The notes below the pieces were generated by a model, which ran no database searches, had not been told where the DNA came from, and was given only the letters and a program-made list of their open reading frames with translations. Of a stretch of DNA of 64,000 nucleotides, positions 10,081-21,205 are shown one piece after another (positions within the stretch are counted from its first letter, which is position 1; the number at the start of each line of letters is the position of its first letter). A program made the position numbers and the translations under genes. Source of the DNA: Pseudobdellovibrionaceae bacterium (GTDB lineage: Bacteria > Bdellovibrionota > Bdellovibrionia > Bdellovibrionales > Bdellovibrionaceae); assembly GCA_030158485.1 (NCBI GenBank), contig JAOASS010000004.1, positions 124,001 through 188,000 of the forward strand, read 5' to 3'.

Positions 10081-10413
10081 TTATTTCTCCTCAAGTACTA
10101 CGTTGATGTGACTTGTTTGTTTACGAACTCCGTATGCACGCCCCTGAGCGCGCGGACGGAATCTTTTTAGAACAGGCCCTTTATCAACGTAAATAGTTTT
10201 TACGAAGAGCTTGTCTAGATCCATTGTCTTTTTGTAGTCAGCATTTGCCACAGCTGACTCGATTAATTTTTTTATCATAACCGCAGACTTTTTATTTAAA
10301 AAAGTCAAAGTCTTGAGAGCTTGTCCAACTTCTTTACCGCGAACTAAGTCAGCGACTAGACGAGCTTTTTGTGCTCCGACTCTTGCGTATTTTAATGTTG
10401 CTACTGCTTCCAT
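10081..10413 (-). CDS. rplV: 50S ribosomal protein L22
   Basis: Exit-tunnel protein. Conserved [20 protein letters not shown] at the start and the beta-hairpin region with the C-terminal [20 protein letters not shown] that reaches into the tunnel, where macrolide-resistance changes occur in other species; nothing unusual is seen. Length 110 is standard. Confidence 0.98.
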   Translation of the reverse strand: MEAVATLKYARVGAQKARLVADLVRGKEVGQALKTLTFLNKKSAVMIKKLIESAVANADYKKTMDLDKLFVKTIYVDKGPVLKRFRPRAQGRAYGVRKQTSHINVVLEEK

Positions 10414-10429
10414 CTCTTGTTACCTCAAC

Positions 10430-10726
10430 TTATTTCTTTGCCGCTGGAGCTGCTGCCGGAGCAGCTTTTTTCTCCGCGTGACCATGGAAAGTTCGAGTGG
10501 GCGCAAATTCACCAAGCTTATGACCGATCATATTTTCAGTCACATAAACTGGAACAAACTTTCGACCATTGTGAACCGCTAACGTTAGCCCAATATAGTC
10601 AGGCAATATAGTTGAACGACGAGACCAAGTTTTGATCACTTTCTTGTCGCTTTTTTCTATTGCCACTTCGATTTTTTTTGCTAAGTGGTGGTCTACAAAT
10701 GCACCTTTTTTAACTGAACGAGCCAT
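10430..10726 (-). CDS. rpsS: 30S ribosomal protein S19
   Basis: Head protein that pairs with S13. Conserved [19 protein letters not shown] at the start, [19 protein letters not shown] in the middle, and the C-terminal [20 protein letters not shown]. It ends in a short Ala/Pro/Lys tail. Length 98 is slightly above the usual 92 because of that tail. Confidence 0.98.
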   Translation of the reverse strand: MARSVKKGAFVDHHLAKKIEVAIEKSDKKVIKTWSRRSTILPDYIGLTLAVHNGRKFVPVYVTENMIGHKLGEFAPTRTFHGHAEKKAAPAAAPAAKK

Positions 10727-10735
10727 AGTTCACCC

Positions 10736-11554
10736 TTACTTTCTTCTCTTCACGATGCTTGAATCAGTACGTTTATTGTGGCGAGTCTTGTAACCCTTGC
10801 TAGGTTGACCCCAAGGAGTAACAGGGTGATGCCCCTTACCCACTCCTTCACCACCTCCCAATGGGTGATCGACTGGATTCATCGCCATACCACGGACAGA
10901 AGGTCTAACCCCCAACCAACGAGACTTACCAGCTTTACCGTAAGCAATATTTTCGTTATCCGTGTTACCAACTTGTCCAATAGAAGCTTTGCACACAGAC
11001 AAAACTTTTTTAATTTCACCAGAAGGCAATCGAACCAAACAATACTGTTCTTCTTTTCCAAGAAGAACAGCACTTGATCCTGCTCCACGACAAACTTGCG
11101 CGCCTTTTCCAGGACGAAGTTCTACATTATGAATTGTTGTTCCAACTGGAATTGCATTTAAAGATAAAGTATTCCCAGGCTTGATATCAGCTTTATCAGA
11201 AGACATCACGATGTCTCCCACGTTCAAACCAACTGGGGCGATGATATAAGCCTTTTCACCGTCGTTATAAGAAATTAATGCAATACGACTAGTTCTATTT
11301 GGATCATATTCAATCGCTATAACTTTTGCCGGAACTTCCATTTTTACACGTTTGAAATCAATCATACGGTAGCGCCGCTTGTGACCACCACCAACATGGC
11401 GCATTGTGATCTGGCCGGTGTTATTACGAGCAGCCGTCCGTCGCAAAGGTTGTGTTAACGATTTTTCAGGAGTCGATTTCGTAATTTCTGCGAAATCAAA
11501 TCCCGTCTTTCCACGAAGTCCAGCCGAACGAGGGCTAAATGTTTTAATTCCCAT
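10736..11554 (-). CDS. rplB: 50S ribosomal protein L2
   Basis: Primary 23S rRNA binder needed for subunit association and peptidyl transferase structure. The C-terminal signature [20 protein letters not shown], with the functionally important His, is intact. Length 272 is standard. Lies between rplW and rpsS with spacings under 10 bases. Confidence 0.99.
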   Translation of the reverse strand: MGIKTFSPRSAGLRGKTGFDFAEITKSTPEKSLTQPLRRTAARNNTGQITMRHVGGGHKRRYRMIDFKRVKMEVPAKVIAIEYDPNRTSRIALISYNDGEKAYIIAPVGLNVGDIVMSSDKADIKPGNTLSLNAIPVGTTIHNVELRPGKGAQVCRGAGSSAVLLGKEEQYCLVRLPSGEIKKVLSVCKASIGQVGNTDNENIAYGKAGKSRWLGVRPSVRGMAMNPVDHPLGGGEGVGKGHHPVTPWGQPSKGYKTRHNKRTDSSIVKRRK

Positions 11555-11556
11555 TA

Positions 11557-11835
11557 TTATGCTCCCTCAAACACAGCGATTTTCTCTCCGGCAGCAAGCT
11601 TAACGAAAGCTTTTTTCCAGTGAGGCGCATTAGTAAGACCCATTTTTGTAACTTTAGAACGACCGCGAGCGTTTGCAGTCCGAACTCCAGCCACTTTTAC
11701 TTTAAACCCAACTTCAACTGCTTTTTTAATTTCAGTTTTAGATGCTGATTTATCAACTTCGAATACATAAACACCAGCGGCCTGATGTAGAGTATTTTTT
11801 TCAGTTATAATTGGAGATTTGATGATAGTTTTCAT
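11557..11835 (-). CDS. rplW: 50S ribosomal protein L23
   Basis: Exit-tunnel rim protein, docking site for trigger factor and SRP. Starts [19 protein letters not shown] with the typical PIITEK motif; the loop [10 protein letters not shown] reaches the tunnel. Length 92. Its ATG overlaps the rplD stop by four bases. Confidence 0.97.
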   Translation of the reverse strand: MKTIIKSPIITEKNTLHQAAGVYVFEVDKSASKTEIKKAVEVGFKVKVAGVRTANARGRSKVTKMGLTNAPHWKKAFVKLAAGEKIAVFEGA

Positions 11836-12464
11836 CGTTTTACCTCAGCTGAGCATCTGTCCGCAATATTTGCGACAGAGTCTTTTGTAATCACAACAGT
11901 GTCGTACTTCAAAAGATCAAATACATTCAAACCTTCGACACCGTAGTATCTATAAGTCTGAAGATTGCGAGATGCTCTTTTCATTTTATCTTCAGTTTTT
12001 ACATCGATCAAAACAGCTTTATTAATTCCAAAATCTTTTAATTGCTTTGAAAGATTTTTAGTTTTGCTTTCAGCACCCATACTGTCGATTACAAAAAGCT
12101 TTCCTTCTTTAAGCAAATAAGAAAGCGCCATTTTTAAACCTAAACGACGTACTTTTTTTGGCATAACAAAAGAATAATCACGTGGTTCAGGCCCAAAAGT
12201 CGTACCGCCACCAGGCATCAAGGGAGAACGAGTGGAACCCTGACGAGCGTTACCAGTTCCTTTTTGCTTAAATGGCTTCTTACCACCACCACTAACAAGA
12301 CCTTTAGTTTTTGTAGCAGCCGTACCTTGGCGACGTGAATCTAATTGCCACTTAACAACAGAGTGAAGAACGGCAGGCTTAACTTCCACTTCGAAAGTGT
12401 TTGCAGGAAGTTCTACAGTTCCAACTTTAGCTTTTTTCCAGTTTAATACTTCGACTGTAGCCAT
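11832..12464 (-). CDS. rplD: 50S ribosomal protein L4
   Basis: Exit-tunnel protein; in enterics it also represses the S10 operon. The tunnel loop region (KPFKQKGTGNARQGSTRSP, then GGGTTFGPEPRDYSF) is well conserved, with no macrolide-resistance-type gaps visible. Length 210. AAGGAG lies 5 bases before the ATG. Whether it regulates the structured leader before rpsJ is an inference only. Confidence 0.98.
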   Translation of the reverse strand: MATVEVLNWKKAKVGTVELPANTFEVEVKPAVLHSVVKWQLDSRRQGTAATKTKGLVSGGGKKPFKQKGTGNARQGSTRSPLMPGGGTTFGPEPRDYSFVMPKKVRRLGLKMALSYLLKEGKLFVIDSMGAESKTKNLSKQLKDFGINKAVLIDVKTEDKMKRASRNLQTYRYYGVEGLNVFDLLKYDTVVITKDSVANIADRCSAEVKR

Positions 12465-12466
12465 GA

Positions 12467-13117
12467 TTACTCCTTCACCAATTTAACAAGAGTGTGACGA
12501 GCGCCAGGCACAGGCCCTTTTACCAACAGAACTTTTTCTGCAGGATTAACTTCGAAGACGACAACGTTACGAACCGTAACGACTTCGTCACCTAAGTGAC
12601 CAGGGAATTTCTTACCAGGCATAACTCGACCGGGCCAAGTTCTGTTTCCGCTTGATCCAGGTTGACGATGGAAGTGAGAACCGTGAGTTGCAGGTCCTCC
12701 GGCGAAATTCCACCTTTTTAAAACTCCAGCGAAACCCTTACCTTTAGACTTCGATGTCATTTTCACAACGTCGCCTTTAGCAAGACTTTCGATAGAGACT
12801 GCTGAACCGATAGCTGCACCATCGGGTAAAGCTTGACGCATTTCTTTTACAAAACGAGCCCCATTTTCCATTCCACTTTTTGCGAAATGACCTTTTTCAG
12901 CCTTATTGCTGTTTTTTGCTTTTTTAGAGCTACAAGCCAATTGAATGGCTTCATAACCATCAGTCGCTTTAGTCTTTACTTGGGCTACAACCCAAGGTTC
13001 GTATCTTAAGACTGTAACGGGAACAGCTTCACCTTGTTCATTGAATACTGTTGCCATACCCTCTTTGAATAAAAAGAGTCCGTTCAGCTTGATTTCTTGA
13101 GTGTTTGTATCGCTCAC
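12467..13117 (-). CDS. rplC: 50S ribosomal protein L3
   Basis: Early assembly protein reaching towards the peptidyl transferase centre. The signature GGPATHGSHFHRQPGSSGNR contains the glutamine that PrmB methylates in other species. The central extension (SSKKAKNSNKAEKGHFAKSG) is in the usual place. Length 216. Second gene of the S10 operon. Confidence 0.98.
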   Translation of the reverse strand: MSDTNTQEIKLNGLFLFKEGMATVFNEQGEAVPVTVLRYEPWVVAQVKTKATDGYEAIQLACSSKKAKNSNKAEKGHFAKSGMENGARFVKEMRQALPDGAAIGSAVSIESLAKGDVVKMTSKSKGKGFAGVLKRWNFAGGPATHGSHFHRQPGSSGNRTWPGRVMPGKKFPGHLGDEVVTVRNVVVFEVNPAEKVLLVKGPVPGARHTLVKLVKE

Positions 13118-13131
13118 GGGTTACTCCTTGT

Positions 13132-13449
13132 TCACACTGCTGAAAGTTTAATTTCAACATCCACACCAGCTGAAAGGTCTAATTTCATAAGCTGATCAAT
13201 TGTCTGTTGTGTGGGTTCTAAAATGTCGAGCATTCGCTTGTGAGTTCTAATTTCAAATTGCTCACGAGATTTTTTATCAACGTGAGGAGAACGTAAAACT
13301 GTAAATCGGTTGATGCGCGTTGGAAGTGGGATTGGCCCAGCTACACGAGCACCCGTACGTCGTGCTGTTTCCACGATTTCTTTGGTCGATTGATCGAGAA
13401 GCTTGTGATCAAACGCCTTTAAGCGGATTCTGATCTTCTGACTTTGCAT
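13132..13449 (-). CDS. rpsJ: 30S ribosomal protein S10 (NusE)
   Basis: Head protein of the small subunit and, as NusE, partner of NusG/NusB in antitermination. I choose the ATG at 13449 ([19 protein letters not shown]), the family start; a GTG three codons upstream would add MST. The conserved [20 protein letters not shown] segment is intact. Length 105 is normal. It opens the S10 operon, behind a promoter and structured leader. Confidence 0.97.
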   Translation of the reverse strand: MQSQKIRIRLKAFDHKLLDQSTKEIVETARRTGARVAGPIPLPTRINRFTVLRSPHVDKKSREQFEIRTHKRMLDILEPTQQTIDQLMKLDLSAGVDVEIKLSAV

Positions 13450-13514
13450 AGTACTCACTCTTTTGTTTTAAGTGTGCGTTTTTGTTAACCGGTTCTTTAA
13501 ATCCCCATCGAAAA

Positions 13515-13560
13515 CTTGTCCCCTGTGGCCTGGCGGCCGGATAAACCGGGGAGGTTTTTT
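13515..13560 (-). promoter_or_regulatory. Structured leader of the S10 operon
   Basis: In the predicted leader RNA, CCUCCCC is followed by CCGG-UUUAU-CCGG and GGCC-GCCA-GGCC stem-loops and then CAGGGG. A second GGGG about 15 bases further on could compete for the CCCC, allowing two alternative folds. E. coli controls this operon through an L4-bound leader; that the same happens here is an inference. Confidence 0.45.
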
Positions 13561-13586
13561 GTAAGAAAAAAAGTCACGAGTGCCGA

Positions 13587-13615
13587 AATATGCCCAAACA
13601 CACGATCTGTGTCAA
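13587..13615 (-). promoter_or_regulatory. Probable sigma-70 promoter of the S10 operon
   Basis: On the minus strand a perfect -35 TTGACA (13615-13610) is followed by a 17-base spacer and CATATT (13592-13587; four of six matches to TATAAT). Predicted transcription start is about 13580, giving a 130-base leader before rpsJ. Confidence 0.6.
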
Positions 13616-13853
13616 AAAGAATTTCAAGAATATATTCGTAGGGCGGACTTACGATGAAAATGTTTCGCTCAGTTGTCCAAGTGATGCTTATTTTAGAAGC
13701 TCATTCGCAGCTGAAAGCGAGGAGAGCCGTATTTGAAGATTTTGCAGACTCCTAGTTTGCATAAAAGCACTTAATTGGAGACGTGCGTTATTTAGCTAAA
13801 CTGTCAGTTTAGATTCTGAGGCTATTTCTTCAAGCTATGTAAGGCTTATGAAA

Positions 13854-15959
13854 TCATCTTCCAAGTTTTTGTAAAATTTCAGCCCGTACCTTGAGCGGAA
13901 TAGGAGCGTACTCTAAAAACTCCATGCTAAAAGAAGCCCGACCTTGGCTTAAGCTCCGAATATCAGTGGCGTAGCCAAAAAGTGGGGCAAGTGGCGCTTC
14001 TGAGGATATCACCTGACCTCCACCACCCTGCTTCACATTCATAGAGTGAATTTTACCACGGCGAGAATTCAGGTCTCCGACAATGTTTCCAACGAATTCA
14101 TCCGGGCAAGTCACTTCAAGCTTCATGATGGGCTCGAGTAGTTCAGATTTGACTTCCCTTAAGTGCTGCCTAAATCCTAAAGAAGTCGCTGCTTTAAAGG
14201 CCATTTCATTGGACTCTTGAGGGCGAGTTCCTACTTGAAGAAGCGTTCCTCTGAGTCCGATCATTGAATAGCTAGCAAGAGGCCCTACTTCCGCAGCCTC
14301 CCTGAAGCCCTGCTCAATCGCTTTTAAAAATGAAAGGTTAAACTGCTGAGTTGGCAAAACGTTCGAAACGAATTGAACACCTTCTTTTACAGATACAGGT
14401 TCAATTTTCATTCTCACGCGAGCAAAGTTTTTTTCTCCGCCAAGTTCTCTCTCGTAAGTGTAATCAAACTCAAAACCTTGAGATAAAGTTTCACGGTAGC
14501 TTACTTGGGGCTTGCCGACATTTGCATGAACTTTATGTTCACGAAATAATCTGTCTACCAGAATATCTAAATGTAATTCACCCATGCCTGACAATAATGT
14601 CTGACCCGTTTCAGGATCCGTTCTGAGGCGACAAGATGGGTCTTCTTTTTGTAGCTTTTCAAGACCAATAAGCATTTTTTCTTGATCTGCAGATGACTTA
14701 GCTTCAACCGCCACCGCAATCACGGGCTCTGGAAACTTAATCGCTTCCAAAACAATTGGATGAGAAGCAGTACAAAGCGTATCTCCAGTTCCCGTAAACT
14801 TAAGACCCACAACTGCTCCGATATCAGCAGCTTTCAAATAGGGTATTTCTTCTCGAGAGTTTGCATGCATTTTAACGAGCTTTTGAATGCGCTCTTTTTT
14901 TTCTGTTCGAGGATTGTAAAGCTGATCACCCACTTTAACTGTACCGGAATAAACTCGAATATATGTAAGAGTTCCAGCAAATGGATCATTTGCAATTTTA
15001 AACGCAAGCGCAGCCACTGGCGCCTCAAAATCAAGAGGACATTCGATTTGTTTGTCTTCATTTTCAGGATGAAAACCTTTGATCGGCGGAACATCCAAAG
15101 GTGAGGGTAAGTAATCAATCACAGCGTCCATCAGGGGCTGAACACCTTTATTTTTAAAAGCAGCACCGCAAAGAACTGGAAATACTTTGAGAGCTAAAGT
15201 TCCCTTACGAAGCGCCGCTTTTAATTCAGAAACAGGTATGGTTTCACCATTTAAATATCTTTCAAAAAGTCCATCATCGAATTCAACAATTCGTTCAATA
15301 ATTTGAGTTCGATATTTTTCAACTTCACTTTTTATATCGTCCGGAACTTCGGTAATTTTGAAATTTTCACCTTTAGCTGAGCTGTCCCATACATAGGCCT
15401 TATTTTCTAATAAATCCACGCAACCTTGGAACTGATCTTCAGCCCCAATTGGAAGCTGAATTGGAATAGGCTCTGCGTGCAATCTTTCCTTTATTGTATT
15501 AACCGACATCACAAAATCTGCGCCAACCCGGTCCATTTTGTTAATAAAACAAATTCTTGGAACTTTATATTTATCCGCTTGGCGCCACACAGTTTCGGTC
15601 TGAGGCTCGACACCATTCACAGCATCGAAAACTGTGATTGCCCCATCGAGCACGCGTAAAGATCTTTCTACTTCGATTGTGAAATCAACGTGCCCCGGAG
15701 TATCAATAAGGTTCAAACGATGATCTTTCCAAAAAATCATTGTCGCAGCCGAAGTGATGGTAATTCCACGCTCTTGCTCTTGAACCATCCAATCCATGGT
15801 CGCTGCACCATCATGGACTTCTCCCATTTTATGACTTTTACCTGTGTAATAGAGAATGCGTTCAGATGTTGTCGTCTTGCCTGCATCGATATGAGCCATC
15901 ACGCCGATATTACGAGTAGTTTTTAAATCTGAAATATTCTTTGGATCAAGTAACGACAT
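13854..15959 (-). CDS. fusA: Elongation factor G
   Basis: Ribosomal translocase GTPase. The P-loop [20 protein letters not shown], switch [10 protein letters not shown] and NKMD motifs lie in the G domain (about residues 1-290), followed by domains II-V. The domain IV text [16 protein letters not shown] and the domain [10 protein letters not shown] region are present. Length 701 is typical. It follows rpsG in the str operon; an attenuator-like hairpin precedes it. Confidence 0.99.
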   Translation of the reverse strand: MSLLDPKNISDLKTTRNIGVMAHIDAGKTTTSERILYYTGKSHKMGEVHDGAATMDWMVQEQERGITITSAATMIFWKDHRLNLIDTPGHVDFTIEVERSLRVLDGAITVFDAVNGVEPQTETVWRQADKYKVPRICFINKMDRVGADFVMSVNTIKERLHAEPIPIQLPIGAEDQFQGCVDLLENKAYVWDSSAKGENFKITEVPDDIKSEVEKYRTQIIERIVEFDDGLFERYLNGETIPVSELKAALRKGTLALKVFPVLCGAAFKNKGVQPLMDAVIDYLPSPLDVPPIKGFHPENEDKQIECPLDFEAPVAALAFKIANDPFAGTLTYIRVYSGTVKVGDQLYNPRTEKKERIQKLVKMHANSREEIPYLKAADIGAVVGLKFTGTGDTLCTASHPIVLEAIKFPEPVIAVAVEAKSSADQEKMLIGLEKLQKEDPSCRLRTDPETGQTLLSGMGELHLDILVDRLFREHKVHANVGKPQVSYRETLSQGFEFDYTYERELGGEKNFARVRMKIEPVSVKEGVQFVSNVLPTQQFNLSFLKAIEQGFREAAEVGPLASYSMIGLRGTLLQVGTRPQESNEMAFKAATSLGFRQHLREVKSELLEPIMKLEVTCPDEFVGNIVGDLNSRRGKIHSMNVKQGGGGQVISSEAPLAPLFGYATDIRSLSQGRASFSMEFLEYAPIPLKVRAEILQKLGR

Positions 15960-15970
15960 AAAGTGAGACC

Positions 15971-16015
15971 TCTTAAAAACAAAATTCCCCTGATCTTACA
16001 AAAAAACCAGGGGAA
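15971..16015 (-). terminator. Attenuator-like hairpin between rpsG and fusA
   Basis: On the minus strand TTCCCCTG and CAGGGGAA (16015-16008 and 15992-15985) form a perfect 8-bp stem, followed directly by TTTTGTTTTT. This has the form of an intrinsic terminator inside the str operon. It probably gives partial termination, lowering fusA and downstream output, but this is untested. Confidence 0.65.
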
Positions 16016-16042
16016 CTTAAAGTAAATCTATTAAAATTTAAA

Positions 16043-16516
16043 CTACCAGTTGTAGTGTGAGAATGCCTTATTCGCATCAGCCATTTTATGCACGTCTTCT
16101 TTTTTCTTGATGGCGTTCCCGCGATTGTTAAAAGCATCCAAAAGTTCCGCAGCTAAGCGCTTTGAATAGTCTTTCTCGCCACGTTTACGAGAAAATTCTA
16201 CCAGCCATCTCATCGCTAATGAAAGACGACGTGAAGGCCGAACGTCAGTTGGGACCTGGTAAGTGGCTCCACCTACTCGGCGCGATCGAACTTCAATAGA
16301 AGGCTTTGTATTTTCAATCGCTTTTTTTACGATATTAATAGGCTCTTCATTTGGAACTTTGCCCGTGAGCTCTTCGAGGGCTCCGTAGAAAAGTTTTTGC
16401 GCAGTCGCTTTTTGCCCACGCTCCATGATTTTGTTAATTAATTTAGCGATTACGAGATCCTTGAAAACTGGATCTGGAATTACTTCTCTTTTGTATGTAC
16501 GTTTACGACGAGACAT
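16043..16516 (-). CDS. rpsG: 30S ribosomal protein S7
   Basis: Organiser of the 16S rRNA 3' domain near the E site; translational repressor of the str operon in E. coli. The N-terminal KLINKIMERGQKATAQKLFY and the central VEVRSRRVGGATYQVPTDVR-like segment (here IEVRSRRVGGATYQVPTDVR) are typical. Length 157 is normal. 26 bases after rpsL. Confidence 0.98.
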   Translation of the reverse strand: MSRRKRTYKREVIPDPVFKDLVIAKLINKIMERGQKATAQKLFYGALEELTGKVPNEEPINIVKKAIENTKPSIEVRSRRVGGATYQVPTDVRPSRRLSLAMRWLVEFSRKRGEKDYSKRLAAELLDAFNNRGNAIKKKEDVHKMADANKAFSHYNW

Positions 16517-16542
16517 TTTCTATTCCTTTGCGTTAGGCAAAA

Positions 16543-16917
16543 TTATTTTTTAGGTCTTTTCGCACCGTATTTAGAACGGCTACGAAGACGTCCGTTGACA
16601 CCCTGTAAGTCCAATACACCACGAACGATATGATAACGAACACCCGGCAGATCTTTAACACGACCACCACGTATAAGAACAACTGAGTGTTCTTGAAGGT
16701 TGTGTCCAATGCCAGGAATGTAAGAAATAACTTCGAAACCGTTAGACAGACGGACTTTTGCTACCTTACGGAGAGCAGAGTTCGGCTTCTTAGGCGTTGT
16801 TGTGTAAACGCGAGTACAAACGCCACGACGTTGTGGACAGCTTGCAAGAGCTGGAGACTTGGTTGCGTTTTTTTGAACTTCACGCCCTTTTTTAATGAGC
16901 TGATTAATTGTTGGCAC
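16543..16917 (-). CDS. rpsL: 30S ribosomal protein S12
   Basis: Decoding-centre protein. I place the start at a GTG (16917), giving [13 protein letters not shown], with AAGGAG 7 bases upstream; a longer frame to 16995 lacks family support. Length becomes 124, as expected. The streptomycin-sensitive lysines in [13 protein letters not shown] and [12 protein letters not shown] are present, so no classical resistance allele is seen. First gene of the str operon, downstream of rpoC. Confidence 0.97.
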   Translation of the reverse strand: MPTINQLIKKGREVQKNATKSPALASCPQRRGVCTRVYTTTPKKPNSALRKVAKVRLSNGFEVISYIPGIGHNLQEHSVVLIRGGRVKDLPGVRYHIVRGVLDLQGVNGRLRSRSKYGAKRPKK

Positions 16918-17000
16918 TGTTAAACTCCTTACAGAATACCATTCGTTTGCTAGCTGCACGTAACATATTGTTCGCAAAGCTATGTTGAGGCTCAAGGTCT

Positions 17001-17044
17001 TTGACCAGACGCAGGAATCTATACTTCTGCCCGCATCTGGTCAA
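17001..17044 (-). promoter_or_regulatory. Putative rpsL promoter inside an inverted repeat
   Basis: On the minus strand TTGACC (17044-17039), a 17-base spacer and TAGATT (17021-17016) form a candidate promoter. The -35 lies in one arm of a perfect 9-bp inverted repeat, TTGACCAGA...TCTGGTCAA (17044-17036 and 17009-17001). The repeat may be a DNA-binding site or, as RNA, a weak terminator after rpoC. Confidence 0.45.
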
Positions 17045-17057
17045 GCCCAATTCATTT

Positions 17058-20000
17058 CTACCCTTGTGGTTGTGCTGTTATTCCAGGAAGACTCATTTCG
17101 ATGTCCTCATCGTCTTCCTTCACAATAACTTTCCAACGCTTATAAGACGTTAAACCTGTTCCAGCAGGAATTAATCGTCCCATAATAATATTTTCTTTAA
17201 GACCACGCAGGTTGTCAGTACGACTGTTGATAGCCGCTTCTGTCAATACTTTCGTAGTTTCTTGGAAAGACGCCGCTGAAATCCAACTATCAGTACTTAA
17301 GCTCACTTTTGTGATACCAAGCAATAATGGCTTAGAAACTGCAATCTGTCCGCCCTCTTTGGTAACTTTTTCATTTTCTTCGGCAAAAGCATATTTTTCA
17401 ACTTGTTCACCGGAGAGGAAACGAGTGTCACCTGGATCTGCAATTTCAACCTTACGAAGCATCTGACGTACGATTACTTCAATGTGCTTGTCATTGATCG
17501 CAACACCTTGAAGTCGATAAACTTCTTGGATTTCGTTTGCTAAGTAAGCTGCCAGTGGTTTTTCACCTAAAACAGCCAAAATATCGTGAGGATTTGTTGG
17601 TCCGTCCATGAGAGGGTCTCCTGAACGTACATATTCACCTTCACGAACGGTAACTGCTTTTCCTTTTGGAATTAGGTATTCACGCTGTTCGCCCACTTCT
17701 GGAGTTACGATCACGCGCTGCTTACCTTTTACGTCTTTACCAAATGTGACATAGCCATCAATTTCAGAAATAATTGCAGCTTCTTTTGGTTTACGAGCTT
17801 CAAACAATTCTGCTACGCGAGGAAGACCTCCCGTAATATCTTTTGTTTTAGAAGCCTCTCGAGACATTTTCGCGATGATATCACCAGCGTGAACTTCTTG
17901 TGATTCTTGCACAAGTAACTGAGCCCCTACTGGTAATAAATAACGAGCTGGAAGTTCACGGCCTGGCAAGTTCAAAGGCTTACCCGATCCATCTACTAGG
18001 TAAATAGTCGGCTTCACATCTGTTGATTTTGTTTCCGTGATAACTTTTGTAGCGAATCCTGTAACAGAATCCACTTGCTCCTGCATCGTCACGCCTTCTT
18101 CGATATCTTGGTATTGAATGCTACCTGTAACTTCAGCGATGATCGGATTTGAATAAGGATCCCATTCCGCAACGTTCTGAGCTTTAGTGACTCTGTCACC
18201 TTCTTTGAAGTTCAAAATAGTGCCGTACACAAGCTTGAAGCGTTCACGTTCACGCCCAGAATCATCGATTATAGTTGCTTCAGAGTTTCGATTCATGACA
18301 GTCAACTTACCTTGGCGGTTCACAACATGCTGAACACCATGAAGTTTAAGAACACCATCATGACGAGTTGTATGAACTGATTGTTCAACTGATTTAGAAG
18401 CCGCACCACCTAAGTGGAATGTTCGCATTGTCAGCTGTGTACCAGGCTCACCAATTGATTGAGCCGCAATAATTCCAACCGTTTCACCTAAATTGACTGT
18501 ATGACCACGAGCGAGATCACGTCCGTAACATTTAACGCATACTCCGCGAGTAGATTCACAAGTAAGACCCGAGCGAATTTGGATTTTATCAACACCTAAA
18601 CTGTCGATAATTTTGCAATCTGTTTCAGTGATTTCATCACCAGCCTTGACTAGAACTTTACCACTCGTTGGATCAACAACATCTTTCAATACTGTACGAC
18701 CCAAGACTCGCTCACCGATAGCTTGAATGATGTCTCCGCCTTCATAAAGTGGAGTTACTTCTAAACCATTTTCAGTATGGCAATCATGCTGAGTTACAAC
18801 TACGTCTTGAGCCACGTCAACTAAGCGACGAGTTAAATAACCAGAGTTAGCAGTTTTAAGAGCCGTATCGGCAAGACCCTTACGAGCACCGTGAGTTGAA
18901 ATGAAGTATTGAAGTACTGTCAAACCTTCACGGAAATTAGCCGTAATCGGAGTTTCGATAATTTCGCCTGATGGCTTAGCCATCAAACCACGCATACCAC
19001 CCAACTGACGAATTTGATTCGCAGATCCCCGCGCTCCAGAGTCAGCCATAATAAAGATTGGGTTGAATGATGGGCCGACGACTTCTTTGCCATCAATAAT
19101 AAATTTTGATTTTTCAATCTGGTTCATCATTTCTTTAGCTACTTTGTCCGCAGTTTGTGCCCAGATGTCGACTACTTTATTGTAGCGCTCACCATCTGTG
19201 ATCAAACCCTCATCGTATTGTGTTTGAATTTCCTGAACTTGCTTTTCAGCATCACCAATCATTTTGACTTTATTTTCAGGAATGATCATGTCGTCTACAC
19301 AAATCGACATCCCCGCATAAGTCGAGTACTTGAAACCCAACTGCATAATCTGGTCGGCCAAAATACAAGTGGCTTTTGCACCCGCTAAACGGAAGGTTTT
19401 ATCGATCAAGCCTGCGATGGATTTTTTATTCATCACAGTATTAACTTCATTAAATGGAACTTCTTGAGGAACGACATCCGCTAAGATAGCACGCCCCACA
19501 GATGTATCTTGAAGCTTTCCATTGATACGAACTTTACATGCAGCTTGTAGGTCGACAAGACCAGTCTCAAAAGCATAAAGAGCTTCTTGTACGCTTGTGA
19601 AAATCTTGCCAGTTCCTTTTGCTGCTGGACGAACGCGAGTCAGCCAGTAAAGACCTAACACCACGTCCTGAGAAGGATTAATAATCGGCTTACCGTTCGC
19701 AGGAGAAAGGATATTATTTGTCGACATCATCAACACGCGAGCTTCAACTTGAGCTTCGATTGATAACGGCACATGAACAGCCATTTGGTCACCGTCGAAG
19801 TCAGCATTAAAAGCTGTACAAACGAGCGGATGCAACTGGATCGCTTTTCCTTCGTGAAGAACCGGTTCGAAAGCTTGAATACCAAGCCTGTGTAATGTTG
19901 GAGCACGATTTAATAAAACAGGGTGCTCTTTTACAACTTCAGCCAATATATCCCAAACTTCGGTTACTTCTTGGTCAACCAAACGCTTAGCTTGCTTGAT

Positions 20001-21179
20001 TGTCGTTGCAAGTCCACGCTCTTCTAATTTGTTGTAAACGAAAGGCTTAAAAAGTTCCAAAGCCATTTTTTTAGGAAGACCACACTGGTGAAGTTTTAAA
20101 TTAGGGCCTACTACGATAACAGAACGACCCGAGTAATCCACACGCTTACCGAGTAGATTTTGTCTAAAACGACCCTGCTTACCTTTCAGCATATCGCTTA
20201 GAGAGCGAAGTGGACGCTTATTGGGTCCAGTGAAAGTCTTGCCGCGACGACCATTGTCCAAGAGTGCATCTACTGCTTCTTGTAACATTCGCTTTTCATT
20301 TCGAATGATAATATCAGGAGCATTCAATTCCTGCAGACGCTTAAGACGGTTGTTTCTATTAATGACGCGTCTGTAAAGATCATTCAAATCAGAAGTTGCG
20401 AATCTTCCACCATCTAATGGAACTAAAGGACGAAGATCAGGAGGAAGAACAGGAAGTGCTTCTAGCATCATCCATTCTGGCTTATTTGTTGAACCTTTGA
20501 AAGCTTCAACAACTTTTAAACGCTTAGATAATTTTTTAATCTGAGCTTCAGATTTAGTTTCTTTAATTTCCATGCGAAGTTTTTTAGAAAGATACTCAAC
20601 ATCGATTTTTCTTAATAAGTCCCGAACAGATTCACCACCCATGCCAGCGCGGAAAGTCGGACCGTATTCATTGAGTGCAGCTTGATAGGCTTCTTCAGAA
20701 AGAACTTGTCCTTCTAGCAGAGCGGTCTCCATAGCATCAATAACGACATAAGCTTCACAGTAAAGAACCTTTTCAACATCCTTCAAAGAAAGATTCAAAA
20801 GATTACCAATACGTGATGGCAACGAACGCAAGAACCAGATATGAGCAACTGGAGTTGCGAGTTCTATGTGGCCAAGTCTTTCACGGCGGACTTTGGATTG
20901 TGTGACTTCAACGCCGCACTTTTCACAAATGACACCACGATATTTCATACGTTTGTACTTGCCGCATAAACATTCGTAATCCTTGATCGGACCAAAAATC
21001 TTTGCGCAGAACAAACCATCTCGTTCAGGTTTAAAAGTTCTATAGTTGATGGTTTCTGGTTTTTTCACTTCACCGAATGACCAGTCACGAATCATCTCTG
21101 GGCTAGCCAAAGAAATACGAACGGCATCGAATGAAAGTGGATCTTTTGGTTTATCGAAAAAATTTAATAAATCTCTCAA
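17058..21179 (-). CDS. rpoC: RNA polymerase subunit beta'
   Basis: Catalytic subunit of RNA polymerase. The N-terminal zinc ribbon ([20 protein letters not shown]), the magnesium-binding active-site motif [12 protein letters not shown], the bridge-helix/trigger-loop region with [19 protein letters not shown], and the second zinc site ([15 protein letters not shown]) are all present in order. Length 1373 is close to the proteobacterial size. Follows rpoB by 26 bases, normal for the operon. Confidence 0.99.
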   Translation of the reverse strand: MRDLLNFFDKPKDPLSFDAVRISLASPEMIRDWSFGEVKKPETINYRTFKPERDGLFCAKIFGPIKDYECLCGKYKRMKYRGVICEKCGVEVTQSKVRRERLGHIELATPVAHIWFLRSLPSRIGNLLNLSLKDVEKVLYCEAYVVIDAMETALLEGQVLSEEAYQAALNEYGPTFRAGMGGESVRDLLRKIDVEYLSKKLRMEIKETKSEAQIKKLSKRLKVVEAFKGSTNKPEWMMLEALPVLPPDLRPLVPLDGGRFATSDLNDLYRRVINRNNRLKRLQELNAPDIIIRNEKRMLQEAVDALLDNGRRGKTFTGPNKRPLRSLSDMLKGKQGRFRQNLLGKRVDYSGRSVIVVGPNLKLHQCGLPKKMALELFKPFVYNKLEERGLATTIKQAKRLVDQEVTEVWDILAEVVKEHPVLLNRAPTLHRLGIQAFEPVLHEGKAIQLHPLVCTAFNADFDGDQMAVHVPLSIEAQVEARVLMMSTNNILSPANGKPIINPSQDVVLGLYWLTRVRPAAKGTGKIFTSVQEALYAFETGLVDLQAACKVRINGKLQDTSVGRAILADVVPQEVPFNEVNTVMNKKSIAGLIDKTFRLAGAKATCILADQIMQLGFKYSTYAGMSICVDDMIIPENKVKMIGDAEKQVQEIQTQYDEGLITDGERYNKVVDIWAQTADKVAKEMMNQIEKSKFIIDGKEVVGPSFNPIFIMADSGARGSANQIRQLGGMRGLMAKPSGEIIETPITANFREGLTVLQYFISTHGARKGLADTALKTANSGYLTRRLVDVAQDVVVTQHDCHTENGLEVTPLYEGGDIIQAIGERVLGRTVLKDVVDPTSGKVLVKAGDEITETDCKIIDSLGVDKIQIRSGLTCESTRGVCVKCYGRDLARGHTVNLGETVGIIAAQSIGEPGTQLTMRTFHLGGAASKSVEQSVHTTRHDGVLKLHGVQHVVNRQGKLTVMNRNSEATIIDDSGRERERFKLVYGTILNFKEGDRVTKAQNVAEWDPYSNPIIAEVTGSIQYQDIEEGVTMQEQVDSVTGFATKVITETKSTDVKPTIYLVDGSGKPLNLPGRELPARYLLPVGAQLLVQESQEVHAGDIIAKMSREASKTKDITGGLPRVAELFEARKPKEAAIISEIDGYVTFGKDVKGKQRVIVTPEVGEQREYLIPKGKAVTVREGEYVRSGDPLMDGPTNPHDILAVLGEKPLAAYLANEIQEVYRLQGVAINDKHIEVIVRQMLRKVEIADPGDTRFLSGEQVEKYAFAEENEKVTKEGGQIAVSKPLLLGITKVSLSTDSWISAASFQETTKVLTEAAINSRTDNLRGLKENIIMGRLIPAGTGLTSYKRWKVIVKEDDEDIEMSLPGITAQPQG

Positions 21180-21205
21180 GTGTTACCTCTAAACTTTCTT
21201 AAAAC

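Larger units (their letters stand above)
13450..13853. other. Intergenic region fusA-rpsJ, with no tuf gene
   Basis: About 400 bases without a gene, where many bacteria carry tuf. Reading the minus strand, the first 240 bases after the fusA stop show only a small hairpin (AAACTGACAGTTT, plus-strand 13798-13814) with no T-run. A good promoter follows, then a hairpin-rich leader that ends at rpsJ. No reading frame of useful length or tuf remnant is visible. Confidence 0.7.

Noticed and set aside
13520-13562. Plus-strand intrinsic terminator (stem then TTTTTT)
   Set aside because: No plus-strand gene feeds it; better explained as the S10 operon leader on the minus strand.
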